In this document: positions 1 to 8,578 of the stretch, in pieces
How the letters are laid out: every line of letters begins with the position of its first letter
How positions within the stretch are numbered: the first letter of the stretch is position 1
Assembly: GCA_044238735.1 (NCBI GenBank)
Contig: JBIICS010000035.1
Span: 1 to 22,054, forward strand
Direction of reading: 5' to 3'
DNA from: JBIICS01 sp044238735
GTDB taxonomy: Bacteria > Bacteroidota > Bacteroidia > UBA4408
Length of the DNA stretch: 22,054 nucleotides
Notes under the pieces: model-generated
Told to the model about the DNA's origin: nothing
The model's input: the letters and a program-made list of their open reading frames with translations, nothing else
Databases searched by the model: none
Program-made: the position numbers and the translations under genes

Positions 1-425
1 ATTGGTTTGGTTTTATCACAATTATATGCACCGATATCAATTGAGGTATTGGGATGCGCTGAGATACCTGAAGTATTCATTCCTACAATTTGTCCTCCTA
101 ATCCGGATAGATTGTCGTAAGATGCATTTCTATCGCCTGTAAAATGAAAGGGAACATTGGACTGTTGACCAATGTATCCGCTTCGGGAAAAAATCACATA
201 ATCTTTTCCGGCATATTTTGATTCACAAAAATTTTTAGCGGCCTTTGCCCATAGAAGAGGGTATTTATTATGCATTGTTAGTCCGTACTCTCCGTTACTT
301 GATAGAGAATTATAGGGAGTATATTCTCCAAAATCATTCATCCATCCATCAACACCGGCATCCGCCATTTTCGTGTAAAATTTAGAGTAAAACCAATTTA
401 TTGCATTTGGATTTGTTAAATCAAA
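1..425 (-). pseudogene. GH31 glycoside hydrolase, catalytic-core fragment lacking its 5' part
   Basis: The minus strand is open from 425 to the window edge and encodes about 140 residues of a family GH31 alpha-glycosidase. It begins in the middle of the domain at DLTNPNAINW, then carries GWMNDFGEY, whose Asp (codon 333-335) aligns with the GH31 nucleophile. MHNKYPLLWAKA follows, then a RSGYIG segment, then FTGDRN, whose Asp (codon 132-134) aligns with the acid/base residue. This order resembles the sulfoquinovosidase-like (YihQ) branch, but the true substrate cannot be told from the fragment. An in-frame TAA at 426-428 stands directly before the homology, and further stops lie upstream. The roughly 370 N-terminal residues expected before this point are absent, so no normal start exists; the first ATG is at 368-366, inside the domain. 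The 3' end is outside the window. Family identity is fairly sure. Whether this is a real pseudogene or an assembly join is not. Confidence 0.72.
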
Positions 426-546
426 TTAAAAATATAAACTAAATAAAGGTTACAGTTTATAAACTTCGATTTAAGTTTTTAGATTTGATAGAAAAAAAGA
501 AAAAATTAAGCCCAAAGCAGCTAAAGCTTGAAAAAAACTGAAAAAC
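426..546. other. AT-rich non-coding spacer behind the aminopeptidase gene
   Basis: This stretch lies between the aminopeptidase stop codon and the broken GH31 frame. All three minus-strand frames have stops, and none resembles the missing GH31 N-terminus. Read on the minus strand it has a weak, imperfect hairpin (AAGC pairing with GCTT, about 510-529) followed by a T-rich run at about 490-508. It could end transcription of the aminopeptidase operon, but the stem is poor. No promoter was recognised. Confidence 0.4.
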
Positions 547-3213
547 CTATTTATCCCAAAAACGGGTTAAGTTAGGATCTTTTTCACCCTTCTTGATATC
601 ACTTACTATTAGGTCAATCTTTTTTCGCTGTTCCTCTGCTGCTTTAAGCTCATCCTTTAATTTAAATACCAGTGCCGTTTCCTTATTACCTTCTGCAACT
701 TCAATTTTACTTTTTAACTCTGCTTCCTTACGTTCATAGTTTCCTACTAAACCATTAAGTGCCTGAATTCCGGATAATCGAATCCACCATGTTTTCTCAT
801 TACGTGCAGTTTCTTCAATTAAAGGCAAGCCACTGTTTACTGTCTCATCATTCATTCTATTTAAATACATCGAATAAACCTGAATTAAACTATAACGACT
901 AAATCCATTAAGGCTCTTAAAACTTTTAACAAAGAATTCGTTTTGTTCGGCTGAACCTGCATCTTTATAAATATCAGCAATAGTTAAAACAATATCCGAG
1001 TTTTTATCATTTTCTAACGTTTTGCAGGCTTGCATTGCCTTAGCTTGATCTACTTTTTTTAAAGCGTACAAACAAGCTGCCTGAACAGCATATGATGAAT
1101 CTTTATATAACTTATCAATAAATAAATCAGCTAGGTCTGGACTAGCATGATCATCAGCCAATTTATAAATAGCTTCTTCGCGCAAAGCAGATTTTAAATT
1201 AGTATTTAAGATATTTAACAATAGAGGTTTAACCTGAACTTTTTTATCGGAAGGGAATTTGGATGTAAAATCGATGGCTTGTTTGGATATTGCCCAAAAC
1301 TTATCATTTAGAGCCGCTAAAATAATTTCTTGTGCCTCGGGACTACCGGATTGTTTTGATAAGGATTCTAAAGCCTCTAAACGATCTAAAAAAAGAGGCG
1401 CATTTTTATATTGAAAAACAAGCTCTTCTTTACTTTTCTTTTCCTCTTTTACTGCTAATAACATCTTTTCGGCATCAACATTTACAAGATCAGGCTTAGA
1501 TGATACTTTAAAACTGAAGGATTGTTCTTTATCAGAAAATATAATTCTTTCGCGTTTTACCTTTCCACTCTCATAAATATCTACATCAATAGGTAAACGA
1601 TATAATGGAGTATTTTCTAAATTCTGATTTTGCTTTAAAGTAACCGTGTATGTTTTAGAACTGTCTGTATATTGATGTACTATTTTTAATTTAGGATGAC
1701 CGCTGGCCAGAAACCATTGGTTAAAAAACCAATTTAAATCCTGTCCGGTAACTTCCTCAAATGCCAAACGCAAATCGTGAATTTCAGCTGCTTTAAATTT
1801 GTTTCTAGTTAGATATACGTTTAGAGATTTAAAAAAGGCTTCATCGCCAACTGTTTTACGTAACATATGTAAGATGCGACCACCCTTTGAATAAGAATGA
1901 GAATCGAACATATCTTCTCTGCTTTCCCAGTTAAAACGAATCATGTTCACTTGTTTTTGTCTGGATTCGGACAAATAAGTATTTAATCCCTGATGATTAT
2001 GCCTATCTGCTGCATCTCGGCCGTATTTATATTCTTCCCATAAATATTCGCCATAGGTAGCAAAAGATTCATTAAGCGGAAGATTACTCCAGCTCTCACA
2101 AGTAACTAAATCTCCAAACCATTGATGAAACAATTCGTGTGCAACGATATCCTCCTGATTACCATCAATCATTTCGCGATGCGTTTTATTGAGAAATTCG
2201 CCATGTAAAGTTGCACTTGTATTCTCCATTGCTCCCGAAACATAATCGCGCACAACTACTTGATGATATTTAGACCAGGGATAATCAACGCCCAGAAGTT
2301 TAGAATAACATTCTATCATTTCCGGAGTATTACCAAAAATTTCTTTAGCATAAGGCTCGTATTCTTTTTCTATAAAATAATTAACAGCTAAATCTCTCCA
2401 TTTATCTTTAACTATCGAAAACTCCCCTATAGCCATCATTACCAAATAAGGAGCATGTGGTTGATCCATTTTCCAATAATCGGTTCGGGTGCCATCTCCA
2501 TTATCATTAGAGAAAATAAGTAAGCCATTAGAGAGCGTTACATCTTTTTTTTCAACTGTTATAAAGAGCTCTTGTGTTATTTTTTCATTAGGAGAATCTA
2601 TGGTTGGAAACCAAGCAGAACTCGACTGTGTTTCGCCTTGTGTCCAGATTTGACGGGGCTTATTGGGTTCGGCACCAACTGGATTTATAAAATATAAACC
2701 CTTATCACTTGTGATGGCATTGCTTCCGCCCTCTTTTAATTCATTGGGTTTCGCAACGTAATCGATAAATAGATAAAAGGTATCTTTTGCGTTGTAAAGT
2801 TTATCAAGATTTACTTTAATAATTTCATTATCGTATGTGTATTTTAGGGGAATGTCGGATTTCTTAGCATTTGTATTTTTAGCAGATACAAGTCCCAAGT
2901 CTTTAATTTCAAATCCTCGGCCATCAATCTCAACAATATTTTGAGGATAGAAATATGGTTTGAATTTAAGAATTGCCTGCCCGTAAGCATGTTGTTTCTG
3001 GTAATTAAATGAAATCCAAAGTTTCATGTGCAACAAGTCTATTTTACGCTCTCTAGATTCGCGGTATACAGATGGTTTAGCGTTTTCTTCTGCTTTTGGT
3101 GCTTCTGCAACTACCTCGGCAGGAATATTTTTTTGTTGGGTTACCTGCTTATTGTTTTTACAGGCAAGAACACTTAAAAGAAGTAAAATGCAGATGGAAT
3201 TAATTATTTTCAT
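547..3213 (-). CDS. M1-family zinc aminopeptidase, lipoprotein with C-terminal HEAT-like repeats
   Basis: This is a predicted membrane-anchored metallo-aminopeptidase that would trim N-terminal residues from peptides in the envelope. Residues 1-18 form a lipoprotein signal with lipobox VLAC (Cys18). The M1 signatures are all present: GAMEN at 327-331 for N-terminus recognition, the zinc site HELFH at 359-363, the third zinc ligand Glu382 in NESFA, and a catalytic Tyr441 in YSKGG. About residues 600-800 are alpha-helical and HEAT-like (substrate-enclosing in this family), and the last 45 residues look like a Lys/Glu-rich coiled coil. At 888 residues it has the usual length for Bacteroidota M1 enzymes. 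The ATG at 3213 directly abuts the stop codon of the SurA-like gene (zero-base gap), so it is almost certainly co-transcribed as the last gene of the folding operon. A role in clearing peptides from misfolded exported proteins is inferred from that position only. Confidence 0.93.
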   Translation of the reverse strand: MKIINSICILLLLSVLACKNNKQVTQQKNIPAEVVAEAPKAEENAKPSVYRESRERKIDLLHMKLWISFNYQKQHAYGQAILKFKPYFYPQNIVEIDGRGFEIKDLGLVSAKNTNAKKSDIPLKYTYDNEIIKVNLDKLYNAKDTFYLFIDYVAKPNELKEGGSNAITSDKGLYFINPVGAEPNKPRQIWTQGETQSSSAWFPTIDSPNEKITQELFITVEKKDVTLSNGLLIFSNDNGDGTRTDYWKMDQPHAPYLVMMAIGEFSIVKDKWRDLAVNYFIEKEYEPYAKEIFGNTPEMIECYSKLLGVDYPWSKYHQVVVRDYVSGAMENTSATLHGEFLNKTHREMIDGNQEDIVAHELFHQWFGDLVTCESWSNLPLNESFATYGEYLWEEYKYGRDAADRHNHQGLNTYLSESRQKQVNMIRFNWESREDMFDSHSYSKGGRILHMLRKTVGDEAFFKSLNVYLTRNKFKAAEIHDLRLAFEEVTGQDLNWFFNQWFLASGHPKLKIVHQYTDSSKTYTVTLKQNQNLENTPLYRLPIDVDIYESGKVKRERIIFSDKEQSFSFKVSSKPDLVNVDAEKMLLAVKEEKKSKEELVFQYKNAPLFLDRLEALESLSKQSGSPEAQEIILAALNDKFWAISKQAIDFTSKFPSDKKVQVKPLLLNILNTNLKSALREEAIYKLADDHASPDLADLFIDKLYKDSSYAVQAACLYALKKVDQAKAMQACKTLENDKNSDIVLTIADIYKDAGSAEQNEFFVKSFKSLNGFSRYSLIQVYSMYLNRMNDETVNSGLPLIEETARNEKTWWIRLSGIQALNGLVGNYERKEAELKSKIEVAEGNKETALVFKLKDELKAAEEQRKKIDLIVSDIKKGEKDPNLTRFWDK

Positions 3214-4569
3214 TTATAACCAGGAATTTTTAAATACACAATTTTTAAAGCGCTCATCAATTTGAATATACGTACTTCGTTTTTTCTTTTTAATCCAATC
3301 GTTTACAGCGTTTGATTGTTTTTGCTGAAGCGCAGCATTTTGTAAACGCTGATAATCGTCTTTTAAATTTGCCTGATGAGCATCTGTCTTTGTTTTAAGA
3401 TATAAGATTTGATACGCTTTTTTGCCATCCGGAGTTTGATACGATAAGGGTTTACTAAACTCTCCGATATTTAATTTATCTACGGCAAAGAAAATCTGGC
3501 GATCCAATTCATTCATTTCAAAACGGGTATTACCAGTGGCGGGGTTTACAATTAACCCCCCGTTGTATTTGGTTTCAGCATCATCAGAAAACTGAGCACA
3601 GGCTTTTTCAAAACTTATACTTTTATTATTTAAAAGGTTATTATAAATAGAATCCAGAGATTGCTGAGCCTTATACAAATCGGCACCACTAGTTTTTGGA
3701 ACCAAAAGAATATGTCGACAATTAAACTGTTCGCCCAAGCGTTCGATAAGTTGGATAACGTGAAATCCAAATTGTGTTTCAACAATTCGGGAAACTTCTC
3801 CAGGCTTCAGTTCAAAGGCAACAGCTTCAAACTCGGGAACCAACATTCCCCTACCCATAAAACCTAATTCGCCGCCTTTAGCAGCGCTACCCGGATCTTC
3901 TGAGTATAATGCAGCCATGGCGGAAAAATCGGCACCAGCAATTATGCGTTCACGAAGTTTTTCTAATTTCTCTTTAACTAATTTTTTTTCTTGTTCAGAT
4001 ACCGGCGGAGATTTCATTATACGGGCTACCTCAACCTCGGCATTTATAAAAGGAATGCTGTCGCTTGGCAAAGAACGATAGAAATTTCTAACCTCCACAG
4101 GCGTTACCGTTAAACCCGCTGTTATTTTACCCTGCATAGTTTGTGTTAAGAGCTGTTCCTTTATTTTTTCCCTGAATTCATCCTTAATTTCAGCAATACT
4201 TTTATTGTAAAACTCTTCCAACTTTTGCTCAGAACCCAATTGCTGAGTAAAATAACGAATACGCTTGTCCAATTCTTGCTCTATTTGCTTCTCCGTTACC
4301 TCTACGGAATCTACCTGAGCTTGATAAATTAGTAACTTCTGAAAAAGTAATTGCTCTAATACTTCACAATCGGTATAAATAACGGACTCCTCGCCGGCTT
4401 GCTCCTTAAGCTGACGCTTCATATTGGTAATGTCGGAAATCTTAATTGGTTGACTTGCCACTACAGCCACTACCTCATCGAGAACTAACTCTTGAGAAAA
4501 GAGCCCATTACTATGCATACATAGCAACAAGAATACAATTTTTACTTTATTTAAAAATTTCAAAATCAT
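3214..4569 (-). CDS. SurA-like periplasmic peptidyl-prolyl isomerase with two parvulin domains
   Basis: This is a predicted periplasmic chaperone and prolyl isomerase for outer-membrane proteins. Residues 1-25 are a signal peptide ending in LFSQ. Residues about 29-165 form the SurA N-terminal chaperone domain, beginning with the typical LDEVVAVVASQPI segment. The first parvulin domain covers about 176-277, with a KGGELGFMGRG loop and FGFHVIQL at its end. The second covers about 281-393, starting at RHILLV. The second domain is less canonical: its glycine-rich loop reads YNGGLI and its C-terminal strand AYQILYL. The 451-residue length and domain order match the SurA family. The start at 4569 overlaps the upstream lipoprotein gene by 23 bases, implying coupled translation, and the stop abuts the aminopeptidase start. 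Orthology with E. coli SurA is likely in role but not proven by sequence alone. Confidence 0.92.
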   Translation of the reverse strand: MILKFLNKVKIVFLLLCMHSNGLFSQELVLDEVVAVVASQPIKISDITNMKRQLKEQAGEESVIYTDCEVLEQLLFQKLLIYQAQVDSVEVTEKQIEQELDKRIRYFTQQLGSEQKLEEFYNKSIAEIKDEFREKIKEQLLTQTMQGKITAGLTVTPVEVRNFYRSLPSDSIPFINAEVEVARIMKSPPVSEQEKKLVKEKLEKLRERIIAGADFSAMAALYSEDPGSAAKGGELGFMGRGMLVPEFEAVAFELKPGEVSRIVETQFGFHVIQLIERLGEQFNCRHILLVPKTSGADLYKAQQSLDSIYNNLLNNKSISFEKACAQFSDDAETKYNGGLIVNPATGNTRFEMNELDRQIFFAVDKLNIGEFSKPLSYQTPDGKKAYQILYLKTKTDAHQANLKDDYQRLQNAALQQKQSNAVNDWIKKKKRSTYIQIDERFKNCVFKNSWL

Positions 4570-5410
4570 TGTTTTTTACTGCCTCCTTATATAAATCATT
4601 CTGCATTTTATCAATTAACTCCATTTTACGCTTATTAATCATAATGTTTCTAATATTTTCCTTTTCAAAACCCAGAGGAGAAAGATTGTCTTTTATTTTA
4701 AATCCCAATATATTTACAAAATAGGAATAAAGAGAATCCTTCATTTCGATATACCTGTTATTTTGAAGAAATTGTTCCTGATTGTATGTTTTGATAGGTA
4801 TCTCTTTAAGTAAATCATTAAAAAGAAGCCATGATTTATCATCCAGAAAATAATTATCGGCAAACTGATAACAAAAACTTTCCAGTTGCTCTCGGTCTTT
4901 TGGCCCTTTTAATTTGTACCACTCTCCTACCTTATTAATTTTCGGGGAGGAATTATTAACTTTTACATAAACAACCTTAACAATATTTTCCTTAAGCTCA
5001 AAATCGTCCTTATTCTCATTATAATACTTCTCAATTTCGAGGTCGCTTATATTGGTGTCTAACTTTTGACGAATAAGCTCGCGTTCGTAGGCATATGTAA
5101 TAAGTGAATTCTTATAGTTTTCGAGTTTTTCTTCAAAGTCTTTTTGATCAATGGTAATATTTTCCTCTGCCTTATGAATTAATACTTGTTTTTTAACCCA
5201 TCCATTAATAAAATTAGAAGCAAATGAAGCACTGTCTTTACCCTTTAATTTAGGCGGCATCGCATTCAATAAATCATCGAGAAATAGATTTTTATAAAAG
5301 GCTTTTGCAATAATTTTTCCATCCGATTTATCACCATTGTTTTTACATGAAGAAATAAAAACAAAAAAAGCCAATGATACCATTGCACATATAGTATGTA
5401 ATCTTAACAT
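4547..5410 (-). CDS. SurA-N-like lipoprotein without a parvulin domain
   Basis: A 287-residue envelope lipoprotein with lipobox FISSC (lipidated Cys22). The mature part is mostly charged and helical, with a segment around residues 60-130 that has the look of the SurA/PpiD N-terminal chaperone region, including a WVKKQVLIHKAEE helix. None of the parvulin markers seen in its two neighbours (HILIK, GGxLGxF, FGxHII) is present, so it should have no prolyl-isomerase activity. It sits between two parvulin genes: 13 bases after the upstream one and overlapping the downstream SurA-like start by 23 bases. That placement suggests a membrane-tethered chaperone or adaptor for the same clients. The exact function is unknown; the SurA-N resemblance is a by-eye judgement. 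Confidence 0.75.
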   Translation of the reverse strand: MLRLHTICAMVSLAFFVFISSCKNNGDKSDGKIIAKAFYKNLFLDDLLNAMPPKLKGKDSASFASNFINGWVKKQVLIHKAEENITIDQKDFEEKLENYKNSLITYAYERELIRQKLDTNISDLEIEKYYNENKDDFELKENIVKVVYVKVNNSSPKINKVGEWYKLKGPKDREQLESFCYQFADNYFLDDKSWLLFNDLLKEIPIKTYNQEQFLQNNRYIEMKDSLYSYFVNILGFKIKDNLSPLGFEKENIRNIMINKRKMELIDKMQNDLYKEAVKNNDFEIFK

Positions 5411-5423
5411 TGGCTTTAAAGAA

Positions 5424-7388
5424 TTATTTTACAGTTTTTAATATCTCCTGATTAACATTAACCGTATACTTAGATCTTAAGCTTTCGATCCATTGTTTTT
5501 CTAAATAATTCTGGTAATCGGAAGTTACCAATCCTTTTGCTTCAGAGAGTGTTTTAGTTTCTTTTTTAAGTAATTTATCTATATATATTAAAATCACCTG
5601 ATTATCCTGGGTAAGTTCTTTCATTGTACCTGGAGCCCAATCCAATTTGTCAATTAAATCATTTTCGCCTTTTAAATATTTAGCAGCTTCAATCTGAATA
5701 TTTAATTGAGAATCTTTATTTAATTCTTTCAAAAGATCATCATTGGAATAATTTTTCTTTTTATTACCAATCATTTTTTTGGCCTTATCAGCAATTACTT
5801 TGTCTTTACATTTATAAATACGGGCCTCTACCCTATCGTCCCATAAATAATTATTCTTGTTTTTTTCATAAAACGCATTTAAGCCCAAAGTATCTTTAAC
5901 TGCAGCGCTCCATACTTTTCTATCCGTTAACTCAAACAATAAGATACCATCACGGTATTCGTTCAATAATAATTTATAATCCAAGTATTTATTAGGCAAC
6001 AATAATTCTTCGTATGCCACAACGATCTGATCAGAGTATTGACGGAATAAATTATTTACTAGTGACTGGGTAGGTGTTTTATCCGTTTTACTTTGATTTT
6101 TCTCGATAAACTTTGCAAAATCGGATTGTGTATACTTTTGAGTTCCTATAGAAATTAATTCTTTGTTTAATTTAGAGGCCTTCTCAATGGTCCATTTTCC
6201 GGAGAAGAAAGACGAATCTACAACATTATAAAACTCATCGCGGGCTTTCAAATTTTCGGTATACCCATTTTGTTTTTTTACACGAGCAATCAGGCTTTCT
6301 TTACTTTTTGATGAGCGGGAATCTTTAGCTATTTTATTTTTGAGTTCGGCTTTAAGTTCGTCGTAGGTAGCTATTGGCTTACGATCTAATAGTTTGATGA
6401 TATGCCATCCAAAAGCTGTAAGAACGGGCTCGCTGTAATCGCCTTTATTTTTTAAGGAAAAGGAAGCTTGTTCAAATTCAAAAACCATCTTACCCGGCCC
6501 AAAATAAGGCAATTCACCCCCTTTACGAGAAGAACCTTTGTCGTCGGAAAATTGAGCAGCCAGCTCGGCAAAATTTTCTCCCGACTTTACTTTGCTGTAG
6601 ATTTCATTTATTTTAGCTTTTACATTAGCAGAATCTTCTTTTGTTGCAGGCTTGGGCATTTTAACCATAATATGCGCCACCTGAACTTGCCCTTGCGATT
6701 CGCGACTATCTGATACTTTTATGATATGATATCCAAATCGGGTTCTAACAGGCGTAGAGACTTCACCAACCTTAGTGTTGTAACAAGCTGTTTCGAAGGG
6801 ATAAACCATTTGTAATCCTGTAAAATAACCTAAATCTCCTCCATTATCTTTTGCAGAAGGATCATCAGAATATTGCTTAGCCAATTTATCAAAAGCCTCA
6901 CCCTTTAAAATACGTTTTCTTAGATCGATAGCCTTATTATATGCGGCCAAGGTATCCTTCGGCAATGCGTTTTGATCGCATTTAATTAAAATATGAGACG
7001 CCCTAATTTCTCTCTTTAAACGATCATACGCTTCTTTTATTAATCGTTCATTAGCCTCGGTATCGGTTAAATAAGGTTGTGCCAATTGCTTGCGATAACC
7101 TTCCAATTCATTTTTAAAAGCTGCGGTAGTATCTAAACCCAAATCTTCGGCTTCTTTTACTTTTAATTTAAAGTTGATAAACAACTCCAGATACTCTTTT
7201 AGCGAGTTTTCATCCTGTACTTTATCCTTAGGAGAATTTTTATGATAAATATTTTCAAACTCGGCTTTAGTTACTGATTTTCCGGCAACGTTCATCAATA
7301 CCGGACTATTGTCCTGAGCCCAAGAACAAATGGAATAAAAGGATACAAATCCAGCAGTAAGGTAAAGTTTAATTTTACTGATTTTCAT
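5424..7388 (-). CDS. Periplasmic peptidyl-prolyl isomerase with two parvulin domains (SurA/PpiD type)
   Basis: A 654-residue exported foldase and the first gene of the minus-strand operon. A signal peptide covers residues 1-25 (MKISKIKLYL start, ending SWAQ). A helical SurA/PpiD-like N-terminal domain follows to about residue 125. Parvulin domain 1 is at about 128-226 (SHILIK, GGDLGYFTG, FGYHIIKV) and domain 2 at about 236-336 (AHIMVKM, GGELPYFGPG, FGWHIIKL). The remaining 320 residues are helical with a late mixed segment and show no clear isomerase motif. The reading frame also extends upstream to a GTG at 7415, but the ATG at 7388 is preferred. It gives a clean signal peptide at the N-terminus, and the proposed promoter -7 element covers 7415-7422, so the GTG would lie at or before the transcription start. 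Likely client proteins are outer-membrane and T9SS-exported proteins. Confidence 0.92.
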   Translation of the reverse strand: MKISKIKLYLTAGFVSFYSICSWAQDNSPVLMNVAGKSVTKAEFENIYHKNSPKDKVQDENSLKEYLELFINFKLKVKEAEDLGLDTTAAFKNELEGYRKQLAQPYLTDTEANERLIKEAYDRLKREIRASHILIKCDQNALPKDTLAAYNKAIDLRKRILKGEAFDKLAKQYSDDPSAKDNGGDLGYFTGLQMVYPFETACYNTKVGEVSTPVRTRFGYHIIKVSDSRESQGQVQVAHIMVKMPKPATKEDSANVKAKINEIYSKVKSGENFAELAAQFSDDKGSSRKGGELPYFGPGKMVFEFEQASFSLKNKGDYSEPVLTAFGWHIIKLLDRKPIATYDELKAELKNKIAKDSRSSKSKESLIARVKKQNGYTENLKARDEFYNVVDSSFFSGKWTIEKASKLNKELISIGTQKYTQSDFAKFIEKNQSKTDKTPTQSLVNNLFRQYSDQIVVAYEELLLPNKYLDYKLLLNEYRDGILLFELTDRKVWSAAVKDTLGLNAFYEKNKNNYLWDDRVEARIYKCKDKVIADKAKKMIGNKKKNYSNDDLLKELNKDSQLNIQIEAAKYLKGENDLIDKLDWAPGTMKELTQDNQVILIYIDKLLKKETKTLSEAKGLVTSDYQNYLEKQWIESLRSKYTVNVNQEILKTVK

Positions 7389-7414
7389 AGGTTTAAACGT
7401 TTTAACAAAGCCCA

Positions 7415-7443
7415 CAAAGTTAACATTTCTTTTGGGCTACAAA
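7415..7443 (-). promoter_or_regulatory. Bacteroidota-type promoter of the foldase/aminopeptidase operon
   Basis: Read on the minus strand, TTTG (7443-7440), a 17-base spacer and TAACTTTG (7422-7415) match the TTG-N17-23-TAnnTTTG consensus described for Flavobacterium and Bacteroides vegetative promoters. Transcription would start near 7408, leaving a leader of about 20 bases before the ATG at 7388. No Shine-Dalgarno sequence is visible, which is usual for the phylum. Confidence 0.6.
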
Positions 7444-7634
7444 AATGTTAAATATGGCTAAAAAGGAGGTGTATTAAAGGCATTTCGAATTAAACAAAAT
7501 AATAGATAATACCATACAGAATATAGACCGTTGTTATGTGAAAATAGACGCTTTTATTCTTTAATACAGGTATAATTATAAATGTTTAAAAGTAGATAAT
7601 CACATTTAAGCTTTGTTCGCACGAAGTTTCTTAA

Positions 7635-7660
7635 TTGACTCGTAAAAAAAACTAAATTTG
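7635..7660 (+). promoter_or_regulatory. Bacteroidota-type promoter of the FKBP gene pair
   Basis: TAAATTTG at 7653-7660 is a full match to the TAnnTTTG -7 consensus. A TTG at 7635-7637 is a possible -33 element, but its 15-base spacer is shorter than usual. Transcription would start about 7667, giving a very short leader before the ATG at 7681. The bases between this promoter and the divergent one (7444-7634) hold no ORF or repeat that I can recognise; shared regulation of the two operons from here is possible. Confidence 0.5.
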
Positions 7661-7680
7661 CGCTCTATTATAAAGCACTA

Positions 7681-8577
7681 ATGACTATAAAAAACAAATT
7701 TTTAGCACTGTTAAGTATAGCAGGTCTATTGCAGGCATGCGACTCTAACCCCTATCCCGGCTTTGAAACCAGCGAGGGTGGATTACCTTACAAAATTTAT
7801 CGAAATGAACCTGCCAATACACAAACCCCTAAAGAAGGTGATATTGTGTACATGAAGGTTAAATACGAAGCAGAAGACACCGTTTTTTACGATTCATTTA
7901 AAGAAGGGAATATGCTTACGCTACAATATCCAACTTGCTCTTACAAAGGCTCTATAGACGAGTGTATCAGCAAGATGACAAAAGGAGACAGTGCACTAAT
8001 GTGGACCAGTGCCGATTCATTTTTTGTAAAAGTATTACGTACCGAAGTTCCAAAAAAATTAAAGCCGGGAAGCAAGCTGCATTTTACTATACAATTAAAA
8101 GATATAATGACTAAAGCTCAAATTGATGTCAAAAAACAAGCAGATATGGCTGAGTTGGAAAAGATGAGCGGCGAGAATAAAAGTAAGGAGCCAGAATTAA
8201 TTAATGAATTCCTTAAAAACAACAAAATCTCTCAAAAACCAACCGCAAGCGGTTTGTACATAATTATAGACCAGAAAGGAACCGGACCGGTTGCTAAAAG
8301 CGGAGATAATGTAAGTGTGCATTATACCGGAAAATTTTTAGACGGTAAGGTTTTTGATTCATCAATTGAGAGAGGCGAACCTATTGAGTTTCCGGCCGGA
8401 GTAGGTCAAGTAATTAAGGGTTGGGATGAAGCCTTGTTAGCCTTACCACAAGGAACTAAAGCCAGATTGGTTATTCCTTCTAATTTAGCATACGGTGAAA
8501 ATGGAGCTCCTCCTGTAATTCAGCCATTCACCCCGTTAACTTTTGAAATTAATTTAGTTAAAGTAACAGCCAAATAA
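7681..8577 (+). CDS. FKBP-type peptidyl-prolyl isomerase lipoprotein, tandem FKBP with degenerate first domain
   Basis: A 298-residue envelope foldase. Residues 1-20 are a lipoprotein signal with lipobox LLQAC (Cys20). Residues about 33-142 have the layout of an FKBP domain, but the active-site signature is eroded: the FDSS position reads YDSF, and the position of VIKGWDE reads SIDECISKM. A linker of about 45 charged residues follows. Residues about 188-296 are a canonical FKBP domain with VHYTGKFLDGKVFDSS, GQVIKGWDEAL, RLVIPSNLAYGENG and a closing FEINLVKV strand. The first domain also carries two cysteines (Cys86, Cys95) absent from the second. It is the first gene of a pair; its stop is separated from the next start by one base. 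The catalytic call rests on the second domain; the first may bind client proteins. Confidence 0.92.
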   Translation: MTIKNKFLALLSIAGLLQACDSNPYPGFETSEGGLPYKIYRNEPANTQTPKEGDIVYMKVKYEAEDTVFYDSFKEGNMLTLQYPTCSYKGSIDECISKMTKGDSALMWTSADSFFVKVLRTEVPKKLKPGSKLHFTIQLKDIMTKAQIDVKKQADMAELEKMSGENKSKEPELINEFLKNNKISQKPTASGLYIIIDQKGTGPVAKSGDNVSVHYTGKFLDGKVFDSSIERGEPIEFPAGVGQVIKGWDEALLALPQGTKARLVIPSNLAYGENGAPPVIQPFTPLTFEINLVKVTAK

Positions 8578-8578
8578 A

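Noticed and set aside
3026..3265. Plus-strand ORF of 79 codons at the end of the aminopeptidase gene
   Set aside because: It lies antisense to the well-supported aminopeptidase signal peptide region and the end of the SurA-like gene, and has no recognisable motif.
7389..7415. GTG start at 7415 for the two-domain parvulin gene
   Set aside because: It would place nine residues in front of a clean signal peptide and coincides with the proposed -7 element; the ATG at 7388 is better.
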